This document shows positions 11,701 to 24,934 of a DNA stretch of 64,000 bases, piece by piece. The stretch comes from Sphagnum magellanicum (Eukaryota; Streptophyta; Sphagnopsida; Sphagnales; Sphagnaceae). The position numbers were made by a program, and so were the translations under genes. The stretch is taken from assembly GCA_021904315.1 (NCBI GenBank), contig CM038910.1, forward strand, positions 18,786,001 through 18,850,000, given 5' to 3'. Every line of letters starts with the position of its first letter. Within the stretch, counting starts at the first letter, position 1. The notes below the pieces were generated by a model. It worked only from the letters and a program-made list of their open reading frames with translations. It was not told the DNA's origin and did no database searches.

Positions 11701-13799
11701 GAGTCTAAAAAGAAAAAAACAACAACAGGGGGTTGAGTAAAAGCAATATACCCCAAATCCAATAGTTTTGTTTTAATTAAGTTTGAGATTCATGATGCAA
11801 GACCAAGCGTCTCTTTCCATTAGCTTGATGTTGTCATAGTTGCAAATGAGATACTTTGATGCCAACAACATAATGGAAAGCAACTAAAATCTTTCCAAGT
11901 GCCTTGTTGCATTATTGGTGACTTTCAAATGGAGTATTGCAAATTTTCTAAATTTTTTTTGTTATCAATTAATTTTGGAAATGTTTGGCAAAAGAATAAC
12001 AAACAATAGTAATGTAGAGAATTGTAAAAGGAACGTATTTTTCCATAATGAAAGATAAAATGTGCCATCCTTTGATGATTCAAGGTGGATTTACATTTTT
12101 ACATTTATATCAATGCTTGACTTGTAAAGTTGTGAGATGACTATGATAATAACTTGAAGGAAAGATGTAATATGGAAAGTTGAGGCAAAATTTGTGATAA
12201 GACCATCCTGATGGAAAGGAACCTTTCCTACTTTAATTTACATTTTATTTCACATGAGTCGTTGAATGTCATGGTGTAATGTTTTTTGGATGAAACCCTA
12301 ATAAAACCCATTGCCATGCCTCAATGGACTTTGTTCATAGTTTAAACCACTTTTGTTTGATGATTACAAAAATGTTTTGTTATCAACAAGGGTCCAAGGG
12401 TAAATAATTCATAATCAGCTTGTAATCTTTGTTGATAAATAGACAACACACTTGTAATAGGTGCGTATTAATTTTAAAAATCAAAGAAATTGGTTTATTT
12501 CCAAGTGTATTTCCTTAAACAAGAAAATTGATAATAGGTATGTTTCTAAAAGATTTGAAATCCAATGATTTGATACCCTACATGAAGGAGCAAATAATCA
12601 TGCCACACTAGTTATGAAAAAAAAAACTAACCAACATTAAGGTAAAGTCAAATTGAACCATAAAAGAGTCTTATGTAATCTAGAAACAAATGTTAGATGT
12701 TATTGATGTATGAATATGCATACTCAACTAGCCAATTCAACCTTTTTTTATAGATCAATTGTCGTAGCTCCAAATGAAGTTTCAACATTTATTTTGAGGC
12801 CATGATTAGGTTAGTGCCTAAGTATTACATTGGCTTTTTTCAACTTGTTTCTTATTTTGTTTAAAAAAATTAAATTGGAGATCATCATTATGGGCTGAAA
12901 TTCAGGATTGGTGGAGCACAATTACTTGAATGAGGAGGCTTGTTAAAGAAACTCAATAAGGAAACTTCAAGAAGGTGGGTGAAGGAGAATTTATGCAAAA
13001 ATATGTGAAAGAAAAAGACAATAACAATGAATGGAAAGTAGGCACAATGTAGCTCTTTTGGCATCTGCGATATGCCTAATAGCAAAAGAAGAAGTTTAAA
13101 GGATATTGGACATCAAAGAAAGAAGTTGAAGCAAATTAAGTGAGGGTGGATTTGTGTTGAAATTAATGTGACATTTACATCTATGTGGGTGGTATTTGAA
13201 GATCAATGTGAAAATAATTTCCAACATGTGTTCCTTGGTCATAGAATTTTTGGAATATTAAAAAAATTATTAAAGAAATGTAATATCTTGATTACAAATT
13301 TTAAATGAAAAATTATATGATCAAAGTGAATGCAAAAGAAGTTATGTGTGAACATCAACCTAAAATTGTGACACTTGTTCATTGAGGGTCAACTTGATTA
13401 GGGATGTGACATGGGATTGTGTGATTAGCCATGAATACTAGAGTTCCTAGATTGACAAGTTTTGCACTTTACACTAAATATAAGTATATGATGTTTAATT
13501 CAAATATTTTTCCTAATTTTTTTAATATAAAAAAATTTATTATTTCTTGAAAAGAGTTTGTATTCATATTGCACATTCCAAAAATGATATTTGATGGTTA
13601 TATTGTTTACATAGAAAGGACACAAGAGAGAGGTAAATTATAATGTATTTGGCCACCACTACTAGCATTTATGGATGATTTGAAGTATATTATTACATTG
13701 GTTTTCCTAATGAATTTGGAAGACTTGAGGTTATTCAAATTCACATAAAAAAAATGAAGTTCAAGCTAAAGATGTAAGTTCTTTACTCAATTAATCTAA
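11701..13799. other. AT-rich intergenic DNA, no gene recognised
   Basis: No protein domain, LTR or RNA gene was seen. The longest frame (12888-13085, minus) is low-complexity hydrophobic sequence without homology I can recognise. Confidence 0.5.
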
Positions 13800-14900
13800 T
13801 CTATTTTCAAATTATCATTTGAGCAAGCTGTGGTTTTCTCTTATCTCCACCAAGGGACTTGTTAATGGTGGTGTTTTTGTTATCCTATAGGTGGATTTGG
13901 AAAAAATCTACCCACAACAGTCATGGGTTTGTAATGTGATGGTGTTGATTTTGCATTTTGCACCATGGCAACTTAGGATAATGCAAAGGGAAAAAATGGA
14001 TGTTATTGATTTGGAAAATGAGATTATTGATGAAAAATGATTCATTTTTATGCCCTCTAACCAATGAACATTTTTAATTGATTGCTTATTCTAAGATCTT
14101 TTACATGCATTTGAAAATCTAATTATTGACATTTAATATTTCTTCTAAGTTAATAGATAAATTAGACTTAATGCAAGACTTAATAGTTGTGTTATATGGG
14201 ATCATTGCTTTGTGATAAACATTGCAATATCTTTTGGAGCATTTTGGAAAATTTGAGAAGTTTGGAAGGTCATCAATGGATTTTTTTTATATTTTTGTTT
14301 TGTTCAAAGGTATTTACAAGTTGTGGTGCTTTTTCAAATACCATAGGTGAACTTTTTCAAAACATCCCAACATTAATGGGCTTGTAGTTTATAGGTTTTT
14401 AAATAAAAGGTTTTGATTTGGTGGCATTTTGCACTAATGTAATAAATAAGAGCATTTTTTGAGAAAATGGATTACTTTTATTTAAAAGATGAAATTATTG
14501 ATCGATGAGGGTTCGATTCTATGTTTATGATATATAGTGCAATGTGCCATATTTTGTGCAACATTTTGAAAATTTTGGAATGTTAAATCATCAAAGGGTG
14601 TCAAGGTGCAATCACAATAATAAAAGTCATAATAAGTGCAAATTTGTCCTATTCAAACAAACTTGTAGGTTACGGTGCTTTTGCACATGCTATAGGTGGA
14701 CTTGGAAAAAATAAGATGCAACATTCATAGGTTTGTAGTTTTCAATTTTATAGGTGACGAATTGGCGACATTTTGGATCAAAACAACATGTTATTGTAAA
14801 TAGTATAAAATGGATTCGGATGTAATTGATTTGGAAGACATGAGATTATTAATGTATAAATATTCATTCGTATCTACAACCAATGAACATTTTTTAGATT
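13800..14900. repeat. Degenerate tandem block of about 350-450 bp units
   Basis: Three diverged units share the motif order GTGGTG(T/C)TTTT, ATAGGTGGA, TTTGTAG, a GCATTTTG(C/G)A stretch, GATTTGGAA, ATGAGATTATTGAT and CCAATGAACATTTTT. They start near 13860, 14320 and 14665. Divergence is high and spacing irregular. No coding capacity was found. Confidence 0.45.
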
Positions 14901-15639
14901 TTTTTTGGCATTAATAATCCTTAAATGTTTTGCATCAGAACTTGTGGAAGTGCCCAATGTCATTGTGTTTTTAGAAGTAACAAATATAATTACCTTTAAT
15001 CAAGCTTGTATTTTATGTTAATTTGTCGACCCAAGTGAATTGCATAATGGTACACATTTTTCAAACATATATACATATATATGCACATGATTGGACCAAA
15101 TGGTGTTCTTACTAGTCATAAGAATCAAAAAAAAAAAATATGGTGCAAAATATATATGTACCAAGTGGTTTTCAAGAAGGGTATTTGAAATTAATCTTTA
15201 ATGCATAATAGGTAGGTATTGATGGAAAAATGACCTATGAAATTGATAGCCAATTTCATTATGTTGAGTGGGAAATTGATATGTAGGTTTTTTTCTAAAT
15301 GGAAAAAATTGTTATTATCACTATTACAAATCATGGTTTTTATAAGGTTCAAGTTGACTAATTTGTCATTTTTTACTATGGACATGTACATTCTAACTAA
15401 AGGTCAAAGGCTTGAATGACACGTATTTTTTTGATTGATCAACTTAACTATAATGGTTTATTTGACTATATACATATAGTCAAATTATACAACCTTAGTC
15501 AAAATGGCAAATGGTTTTTAATCAAGTTGAACATTTAATCAAGATGACCAATGATTTTTAGTCCAAATAGCCAATGGTCTTTATTCAAATGGAACATTTA
15601 ATCAATATGGCCAATGATATTTAATCCATGGTCTATTAC

Positions 15640-16720
15640 CTTATATATCTACCTTTTACCTATTCACCCACTTATTTATTTAACTAATTACTTACTTATC
15701 TATTACCTACCCACTTGCCTACCTATTTAAGTTTAACCACTAAATGTAACCATTAAATGTAAACATTAGGTTTAACCACTAAATGTAACCATTAAATGTA
15801 AACATTAGGTTTAACCACTAGGTTTACCCAAAGTTTAACCATTAAGTTTAACTTAAATTTAACCATTAGGTTTAGTCACTATGTTTAATCACTAGATTTG
15901 GCATTAGGTTTACCCTAAGTTGAACCATTAAATTTGACCACTAGGTATAACCACTATATATAGCCTATATTTAATCTTTATATATAACCACTATATTTAC
16001 CCACTAGATATAACCTAGGTTTAATTTATATATTCAACCATTAGATTTACCCACTACGTATAACTTAAGTTTAATTTCTATATTTAATTTCTAGAATCAT
16101 GTGTTTAGTTAATTTTGGACTTTTCAAAAGTTTAAAATTAACAAATGACCATTTGGAAATTCATAATTTGGAGAGAAATTTTGATTTGGAGACCACCATA
16201 TGATGCAACAATAGATATTAATAATGTTTTGCCTCATTAAATGATCCAAAAAATAGATATTTCTAATGTTTTATTTAGAAATTTTGATCTTAACCACCAA
16301 ATTTGAAAAGTCTAGAATTAACAGTTTAGTCTATAATTAATTAAATACATGTTTAAATTTACCCATTAGGTTTAACTTATGTTTAACCACTAGATTTAGT
16401 TTGATTTTGACCATTATTTTGAACCAAGGTTTAGTCATTGGATTTAGTCATTAGATTTGGCCACTAAATTTAACCAAAGTTTCACCATAAATTTTATTAA
16501 CTAAGTTTAAGGCCATTATGTTTATCCAAGGTTTAATCATTTGATTTAGCTACTAAGTTTAACCAAAGTTTAATGATGAAATTTAGCCATTAAGTTTATC
16601 AACTAGGTTTAACCATTATGTTAAGCCATTAAATTTAATCACTAGGTTTAGCCAATGTTTAGCCATTATATTTAACCATTACATTAAACCACTAAATTTA
16701 ACCATTATGTTTAATGGTGT
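15640..16720. repeat. TTTAACCA(T/C)TA-type minisatellite
   Basis: A roughly 1-kb block is made of short irregular units around TTTAACCACTAGG and TTTAACCATTAAG, with local higher-order copies: the unit around AACCACTAAATGTAACCATT recurs near 15735-15765 and 15775-15805. It is not the plant telomere repeat TTTAGGG, although it superficially resembles one. Confidence 0.75.
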
Positions 16721-19700
16721 GAACTAAACATGTGAAATAAAAAACTTGAAAAATATTAAACATCTATGATTGTGTAATCCATTAGTAAAGGTTTGGTTTA
16801 TCATTGTGTAAGTTTGGGGTTCAATTCTTTATATTTGTAACCAATGTGCATGTTTAGAAAGTTAAGGTAGGTAGGTTAGACTAAGGTAACTTGGTGAGGT
16901 TAGGTTAGGTAGGTTAAAACTCACCCACCTAAGTGACTTTTTTCAACCTAGGTATGTAAACCTATTTACTATTTATCTACCTACCTACCTTTTAATTAAT
17001 AATAATAATAATCCAAAAAATGATTTAAATTTATGTACAAATTTGACCCACTCAATCAGTCAATTGTTTATTAGTCAAATAGTTAGTTATTAATTATGAC
17101 AGTCACATTACTAATCAAAATGATAAGGTCCAAATTGACTACCTAATGCTAGTTTTTGTGACATTTATCATTTTGGGGTTTTTTTTAACTAAAAAACCTA
17201 GTCAAAGAAACCATGAATTATAGTAATGTACATTATGTGGTGTGGGGAAAATTTTATCCCAAAATGTCTTGACTTATTGATTTTTAAAAAGGTAAGTACT
17301 ATTATAATACCTTTTCAAGTTTGACACTTAGACATCAAATAATTATTTTATTTTTCAAACACCACTTAAATAGTAAAAATACATTTGTGTATGGAATTTT
17401 AGCAATAAATATAAATAACTAATTTGGTAAATTCTTTGGTCTTTAAACATTTAATATAACGAAAAAAATTTCAAGGTTTTCTTACAAAAATGAAGAGAGA
17501 TAATGTTCCATTAAATCATAGGGTAGAAAAATGTTTTCAATTATTGGATAGTTATTTTGCAACAATGGATTGGCTTGAAACAAAAACTCCTTGGTATCCA
17601 ATAAATTTTTAACATTTCATAAAATAATCTAAATATCACCAAACTTGAAAAGGTTATTATGGTAGTAGCCAAACATTAACTTGGACACTTGTTTTCAAAT
17701 GGTCATAAATTAATGTGACATTTTTCTTGGGATGCTTGCAATTGTTGTTAAATTATTAAATATATATATATATTTGAAACATGAATACATCTTTTTCAAG
17801 TATCTAAATGGTGATTATTCATTAGACAATTTATCCACATCTAACTTTATTAAAAAATAAAAGTTAGGTAATGTAAAAAGGTGAGAATGTGGTCCCCAAA
17901 CATTATAGTCCTTATGAAAGCAATGTTGAGGAAAACAAATGTAAGTTACTTTTACTTCCAAAAGAACTACTATCACTTGTTAATTCCACTACAACTACTT
18001 AGATAATAGTTATGTAGCATTTCATGTAGGAGGTAATGAAATTTAAAAAAAATAAAAATCCTTTGAAGATAGTCCTACCATCTAGACATATCATTAATCC
18101 AACTAATGAAATTCGTAGCAAAGGAATTTATCATAAATTTAAGAGAAAGGGGATTGGAAGGTAGTTACTTTCAAAGATGGATAATCTTGTTTAATGGATA
18201 TGTAGGCCTCCAACATCTAATGTTTCTCATCCACAACATTTACAAACCTTCAATGGTTATTATCTATTGTCTACACCACATGCAACCCTTATGTGGTTGT
18301 TTACTACCATTTGTAGCATTTGCAAACCCTTTGTGGCTGCTCATTACCATCTACAACTTAGCCTCCTTAACCTTGTAGATTTCAACTTCCAAGCTTACCT
18401 CATTTCCATCACCATTTATTGGCAATTATCATCTTGTGGCAGCAAGATGTGTCCTACCCCAAAAGCACAACAAAAAATAAATATCTTATCATTTTTGTCG
18501 AAGAAACACAAAACTACTATGAAAATACAACACCACTTCATATCATTATAATGTGAACTACCTTCCCTAATATTTTATCATCTTGTAATGCAATTCAACA
18601 CATCAAGATATTTGGGAATCTATCAACCATTTTCCATTGCAAAAATCAAAATACAACTTGACTCCATATTCTAGCCCTTTTTCTTAATGTTACACACACC
18701 CTTCTTCACAAGAGAATTATTTCATAGCAAAAATTCCCAACTATGATACAATGGAATGATCCACAAATCCTTTTCCTATCCTCCTAATCCCCCTTCCTTT
18801 CAAAACCACACAAGGCATATTTTTTCCATGAAAATAGGTCCTTATCCTAATCCTTTTTAGAAATCCACTATAATTGGTGAATTATCGTCAACCATTCAAC
18901 TAACTAATTCCATTAGCTTCATCCTTTTGGTAAATGACAATAAGTTTACCACTAGTAATCAATTAGTTATTAGGATGCCCCATGGTACTAATTAGCCTAG
19001 GGGTTTTTACCTTTAACATGTTCATTCAAAAATGGGAATGTGAAAAAGAATGTCTAATTGAAAAATAATTCAAGGGGGAGACATTTTTCTTTGGATTTAC
19101 CAAATGAGACCAAAATTATAGGGTCCTATATATTGATTGATGGGTAGAAATTATAATCTAATTAGTTTTATCATAGAATTATGTTTATATATATACACAC
19201 ACACAAAAGGTATATGTTAATCCATGGTATTGAAAAAATGAAAAAATAATAATACATGTATTATACATTTTAGGCATTAATTTTTAATATGTATGTTCAA
19301 TTAATATATCAAAAGTTCTTAATTCTCGAACTCATATATATTTTCCATTTATCTATTAAATCATGTGTACTTTGTTGATTATTAATGCAAGATTTGTTTG
19401 ATTGTTAATTATTCCTTTTATAAAAAAAGTTTGTTTAGCCTTGTTTTAGAATGATAATTTTATTTTGATTCATCTAATTTTATTTTTATTTGTATTTTTC
19501 ATTCATAATTTAAATACAATTTATTATTTAACTTACTAAACAATTGATTATCAAGTTCATATATGTTCTTTAAATGGTTCACAAGGTCTATGAAAAAATG
19601 GTATTGGATCATAAGGAATCATCAATAACATGAACATGATGTGAAAATTTTAAAACACCATAATAAATCTATGATACCCATCATATACAACAGTTATGAA

Positions 19701-19845
19701 TAATTAATTTATATTTTATTGTGATCATGTGAAGTGTGAAACATGTTATATTACAAAACCATAGAAATTGTTGTTTAATTTAATTTAATTTAATTATTCC
19801 ATTTGTGTATCAAGAACTAATTAAGGATTAAATCAGATGATAATT
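16721..19845. other. AT-rich intergenic DNA with a TAGGTA foldback
   Basis: The only structured site is AAGGTAGGTAGGT at 16864-16876, complementary to ACCTACCTACCTT at 16979-16991. Short TA and CA runs occur at 17761-17775 and 19188-19205. The frames at 18106-18551 have no recognisable domain. Confidence 0.5.
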
Positions 19846-20708
19846 TGTTAACTCATTTTTTCAATATGTATATAGTGATTGGTTAAATCCAATTGGTAAC
19901 CAATGAAGCAATATAACCTTAAGATTATTTTAATTTTTGGATACTAGGTATTAAGTTAACCAATATGTTATATGAACTAGTAATCGGTTTGTTATAATAA
20001 CATGTTGTTAACATAACATGACTTAAACTTGTGACTAGTATTTCAATTATTTTGATTTTGAAGTTTATACTAGTTAATGACTATTTAAATTGAAACAACA
20101 TTATGAGTTGGTGTAAATATGAAGAATTAAAGCTAGATCAAAAGGATTTTTTTTTTTGTAACTCTTGGAGAGTTTTTGAATTCTGAACCAATTTACTTTA
20201 ATTTTTTAAAAAGCTTTTCCTTTTTATTGTTTGGAATGCAAGATGTAGAATAATTTTTTCTTGATGAATACGTAAAAGACTTTTATGCTCTTGTTACTAC
20301 CTAATTGCATTTGGAAAAATGAAGTGGTCAAAAATAAATATACGTTTTTATTTTTTATTTGCTCTTTGTAAAATAATTTGTTGTGACCTTCGCATTACAA
20401 TTGCCAATAAGCATAGAACAGAATGACAAATAAAGGTGGTGGCATGGCAACTCATTTTCTTCTCTAAGTTACTACATTGCTCTTGAATGGAATCAAGGTC
20501 AAGGTGCAAAGTTGATTCAAGATGCAGGAACTTTTGTTCAAATAACTAAGAAATTTGAAAATACACCACAATGTATTATGCGGTTACCTGTGTTTTGATA
20601 TTTCAGATTTGGAGAAAAGAACCATACCCATTGATAATTTTAGTAAACCAAAATTAGAGAATAGAAGAGAGCATGTAAAATCAAAGGGAATAGAAAACAC
20701 CCTTAACA
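19846..20708 (+). repeat. Gy1 5' LTR (863 bp)
   Basis: It aligns with 38158-38711 over both ends, including the shared motifs TTGAAACAACA, GAGTTGGT, GGAATGCAAGATGTAGAATA and CCTTAACA. It is about 300 bp longer because of a block at roughly 20294-20590 that the 3' LTR lacks. The direct repeat GTTAC at 20293-20297 and 20583-20587 brackets most of that block, so it may be an insertion. Confidence 0.88.
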
Positions 20709-21682
20709 TTTAACAACCACATAGTGGAATGAAAGTGTGAACAATCATGTTTATAATTTTTGGTTTTTAGCAATTGTTTTGTTCTAATATTTTAGGTTGG
20801 ATTTGTATTAAGTTTTAGTAGTTTTTTAATATCATCTTTGTGTTCATACTTTTTGTTTTTCTTTACAAATCAATAATTAAAGATTTTTTAGGACTTGCAT
20901 GTTGATCCCTAATTTTTATTTTAGCAACTTGTTGACCAATAGAAACTTGAATTAATGATTTTCGTGAGATGTCAAAAGTATTCACAAGGCAATTATAATT
21001 AAAAGTACCTTAGTAACTTGTTCGTGAGATGGTTCAACCACAAAAACAACCATGTTCTCAAGATGAGGGAATACAATTGATTGAAGCTCCTAACAATGAG
21101 CTTCAATAACTTGTTATGACAAAGGTACTTTTTCATCAAATACTGACAAAGTAAGAGGAAAGAAGGGAATCACGAGTACCTTAAACCAGTCAATTTTTGA
21201 CACCCTAATAGTCATCGTAACAACGGAGGTTGAATGCACAATTGGGTGGGCAAAACACCAAACGTGTTCAACATGCTGATGAGGTAATATCTACAAGACA
21301 AAGACGGTAATATGTGACACTCAATTATTATATTCCTAGAGCTATTGTGCCCTTTTGATCAACATCGATTATTGGTTACTATACATCTAAATTGGTTCTT
21401 GTTTTGAATCTAATTGTAACATATTCAAAATTAGAGTGCAAGCAACTTTAAACCTAATTGGAACAATTATGTAACCTAGAGCAAAGACCTTCACATAGAT
21501 CTGGTTCTCAATAGCTTGTAGAATTGGTTGAAGCAGTCATGGCCCCTATTGTTCAACAAACACAACCACTTCATCAAATTGTTTGGTTGAGTGTACCTGT
21601 CATGGGAACTATTGAACGACAACTTGTTCAATGAAGTATAACAATTACAACCACCCAACCCATTGTTGAAGTTGCAATAACA

Positions 21683-24380
21683 TGTGCATATTGTTAAATG
21701 TTTGGACATGAGTTCAAGAATTGTCCCTTTGTGGATGATAAATTGAAAAGATTAATGAAAGAAGAACTCAAAACTTTTCTATAGCTTGTGGTATCGAACA
21801 CACCAATGATGCATGTTAGTGTACTTGTGCAACAAATTCGACCACAACTAAGTTTGGTTATTAACCCAATATTAATTAGTGAACATTTAGGTTGGCCATA
21901 ACCTATTACACCACTGATAATAGGGCAACATAGAACTATATTGTACCCAATGTGGTATAATACAATTCCATTTTTTGTACCTATGGATTTTAACATGTAC
22001 TCTATGTACTGTTTGGGAATCAAAGGATTTGATCCATTGATTTTAGAAGAAAGTTCAAGGATATGTAATCGGTATTACTCAACCAAAACCAATGCCACCT
22101 ATTGAGCAATTGGTGTAAAACCAATATCTTGTTAGTTTTCCAACTTATGGACTAGAACAATCGGTTTTCATTGCAAGAGGTGTACGTATTCAACAAACAA
22201 TGACAACAACTCTACCTATTACCACTAGACTACATGTCTATGGTAATGGTGTTCCAATCTAGTAGCCTAAAAAGGTTAATTCATATCCACAACCAGGTGG
22301 AAAACTACATGGAGGTTTGCTTAATGGAAGATCGTTAGGAGGAGAATCATTTGATTAAAACCCACTCGGAGGACCACCGCTTAATCTACCTATTGGATTT
22401 TATGGATGGTTGACACCTAATCCAAGGATATTCATGCCACCATGGTATCAACTAGTTTCCAGTTTGATTTGAACTAACTAGTAAATTATGATATTGGAAG
22501 CTTCAATATCCCACATATGTGAAGGATACTAATCCTAATGCTCACATTAAATTTTTCAAGAAGGCAATCGGAGCTAATGGTGAGATTGTGGAGGTTAATA
22601 TCATCAACCTGTTTGGTTTCACTTTATGAGACAACATTTTAGAGTGGGGTGAAAACTTCATTCAAGATCATCCTAATTGCACATTTGATGAGTTGGAGCA
22701 AGCATTTTGCAAGTGTTTCCGAACTATGAAAAATGATGAAAACATCTATATGTAGTTGAGGAATTTTAAGCAACAAGTTGGCGAATGGGTAGAGGTTTAT
22801 TATGAACGTTTGTTTAAACTGGCTAACTACTTACAAGTGAAAGTTACTAATGTTTTCCTTATTACTATTTTCAGAGAAAATTTATAAGCATACCCTAAAT
22901 TGGCAATAATAAGTATGATGAGATATAACCTTATCAAACATAAAGAAGCTACAATGATTTGTGAGGAAAGTGGACTAGTCATAACAAATGTCGTAACCTT
23001 AACATTGGGTTCGCAACTAAGTGTGAAGAGCAAGGGCCCATGAGGCCGATAATGTGTTTAGGTGTGAAACACACTATCACAAATGGGGGAAAATGCAAGG
23101 GATAAAGCCCAAACACACTCTCACAAATGGGGGAGAGTGCAAGGGATGAAACCTAATGACTCCCAAATGCACTCCCACTTTGGGAATTGCACACATGCGA
23201 GAGTTACAAATGTTCAAAACCTTGGTTGGAAAGGCAAAAAAACACCAAATTAGGTCCCCAAGATACCATTAGAAAGGTTTTGAAGCGTAGATGCTTAAAA
23301 TGACGTCTTATTGTTCATTTAGATCTAATTTTCATGAGTTATATCAAAAGAAAGAGTGGGAGTCAAAACCACAAATCCCTTAAAAGAAGGGGTCAAATGA
23401 AGTCCGATTTGGGCGTGTCATACACTTTTGGAAAGATATTCTTAAGAGCTATAAGATATTTTCCTCACACTCTAAAAAAACACTCAATTTGAGAAAGATA
23501 TTTATGTCCAAAGTTTTGGGACAACAAGTGTCCCAAGTGGGAGTCTCGGGGAAAAGTGACAATTAGATGTAGTCTTCACGGAGAAGCACAAAATATACTA
23601 TAGGGAGGGGAGTGGTGCCTCCTCCTAAAGGTTGTGGGCCATGTAAAGCTTGTGTTTGAAGTTGTATCTATTAAGTTCGTTGCACCACTTCCATTCAATT
23701 TACACTAACTACCATCTTTTCTTGGTTATGTAGGTTGATTTCATCTTGAACTTTCACTTATGAGTTCGTGCTAGTCCCATCTCGAAACTCTAACATGCCC
23801 TTGTACCCCCGAAGTGCTACGAATTAAAGAGCATGCCCCAACTCTCTTCTTCTTCCGTTGTTTCATTCTTGGACCCACCTTTGGGTCTCTTGAGTAGTTT
23901 GGGGGCACGTCAACAAATTACAATGCTTTGATAATTCAACTTGAGATTAAACTGGTTACATAACCCATAGTCACTTATATCATTGCTAAGTAGAAGCTAA
24001 CATGTTCAAATTGTGGTAAAAGAGGTCATGCGAAAGAAACATGTCATAACATGAAGAAAAAAAAACTAGCAATTCATGTTGTACCCATTAAAGTTGCTGA
24101 ACTAGTGGCTAAAATAATTGCACAACATGTTAAACTAACTAGAGTGCCATTAATATATCCTTGTATTATATGTTTTAGCTTTGAACATTGTGCACATGAT
24201 TATCCTAGAAAGATAAAAATTCAGAACATGTTTCGGATTAAGCTAACTACTATTGCCACTATAGTAACAAAAAAAAGTAAAATTGATAATTTATTAGTCA
24301 ATGTAGTTACTATTGTCACGACATTAATCAAGTACAAGAGGAACAAGCTCTTAGAGAATGTGAATTGGTGAACGTAAAAA
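21683..24380 (+). pseudogene. Gy1 gag, split by a solo LTR
   Basis: Three Gag pieces are legible. First, a CCHC knuckle at 21683-21724: CAYC, a stop, MFGHEFKNC, followed by PFVDDKLKRLMKEELKTF. Second, a capsid-type domain at about 22500-22988: DTNPNAHIKFFKKAIGANG, NLFGFTL, WGENFIQDHPNCTFDELEQ and EVYYERLFKLANYLQV. Third, after the solo LTR at 22989-23912, a second knuckle CSNCGKRGHAKETC at 24003-24044, then a degenerate Cys/His segment (CIICFSFEHCAHDYPRK). The protein would package element RNA. Stops occur throughout, for example TAA at 21695-21697 inside the first knuckle. The N-terminal start could not be fixed. Confidence 0.82.
22989..23912 (+). mobile_element. Solo LTR A of the Gy2 family, inside Gy1 gag
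   Basis: Starts TGTCGTAACC and ends GGCACGTCA. It aligns with the Gy2 LTR (58647-59671), including the AAGTGGGAGTC segment, the TATACTATA(A/G)GG segment, CATGCCCC(G/A)ACTC and CTTCTTCCG. A perfect 5-bp duplication ACAAA flanks it (22984-22988 and 23913-23917), so it inserted as a normal element and then lost its interior by LTR-LTR recombination. It interrupts the Gy1 gag frame between the capsid domain and the zinc knuckle. Confidence 0.93.
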
Positions 24381-24699
24381 AATAGTTGATTGATAAATAG
24401 AAGAAGAATTACGTGATTTTTTTTGTTCGTATTATTAGGGAATTACAAGGAAGTGAATTAACATCACAAGTATTCGTTGATTTAAACTAACCATTTCATT
24501 CGAATTAGGTTAGTCTACCAGAATCAATAAATTAATCGGCTATTAACAAACAACCTATTTAGTTGATTCCATAAACAATATCACCAGAAAAGATTTTGCA
24601 GGAAATTTTGAGAAACATAAATACTTAAGTTTTGGAGATTGAGTATGTTATCAACTTGGGGAAATTTTTGAAGATTGTGCCAGACATCAAATGGTCCAT

Positions 24700-24934
24700 T
24701 TTCAAATCAATTAAATTTGTTCAACTGATTCAACTTGAACTTGCCTATGCAATAGTGGCTATCGATCATTAGATGGTTGTGATTCAAGTCCAAGTTGGTA
24801 AAAACTTCATTGATGATGTACTAATTGATGGAGGATTTAGAGTAAACATCATTATTAAAAACCTGAAAATATAATTAAGTCTGTCAATACCTAATTTAAC
24901 GCTTTATTATTTGCGTATGGCAAATCAAACTATA
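24700..24934 (+). pseudogene. Gy1 protease, N-terminal part
   Basis: The frame reads VIQVQVGKNFIDDVLIDGG near 24780-24840, with the aspartic-protease active-site Asp in LIDGG, and ends RMANQTI at the TATA 24931-24934. The missing part resumes at 32611 (AKPLGLIRDVKI). The intervening DNA is the TIR element with its nested solo LTR and copia copy. Joining the host across one TATA keeps the frame, which supports this boundary. Confidence 0.8.

Noticed and set aside
15640-16720. CRISPR-like or telomeric array
   Set aside because: Unit lengths are too short and irregular for a CRISPR array, and the motif is not TTTAGGG.
18106-18551. Two overlapping reading frames of about 90 codons
   Set aside because: No domain, biased composition and no supporting context; expected by chance in this much AT-rich DNA.
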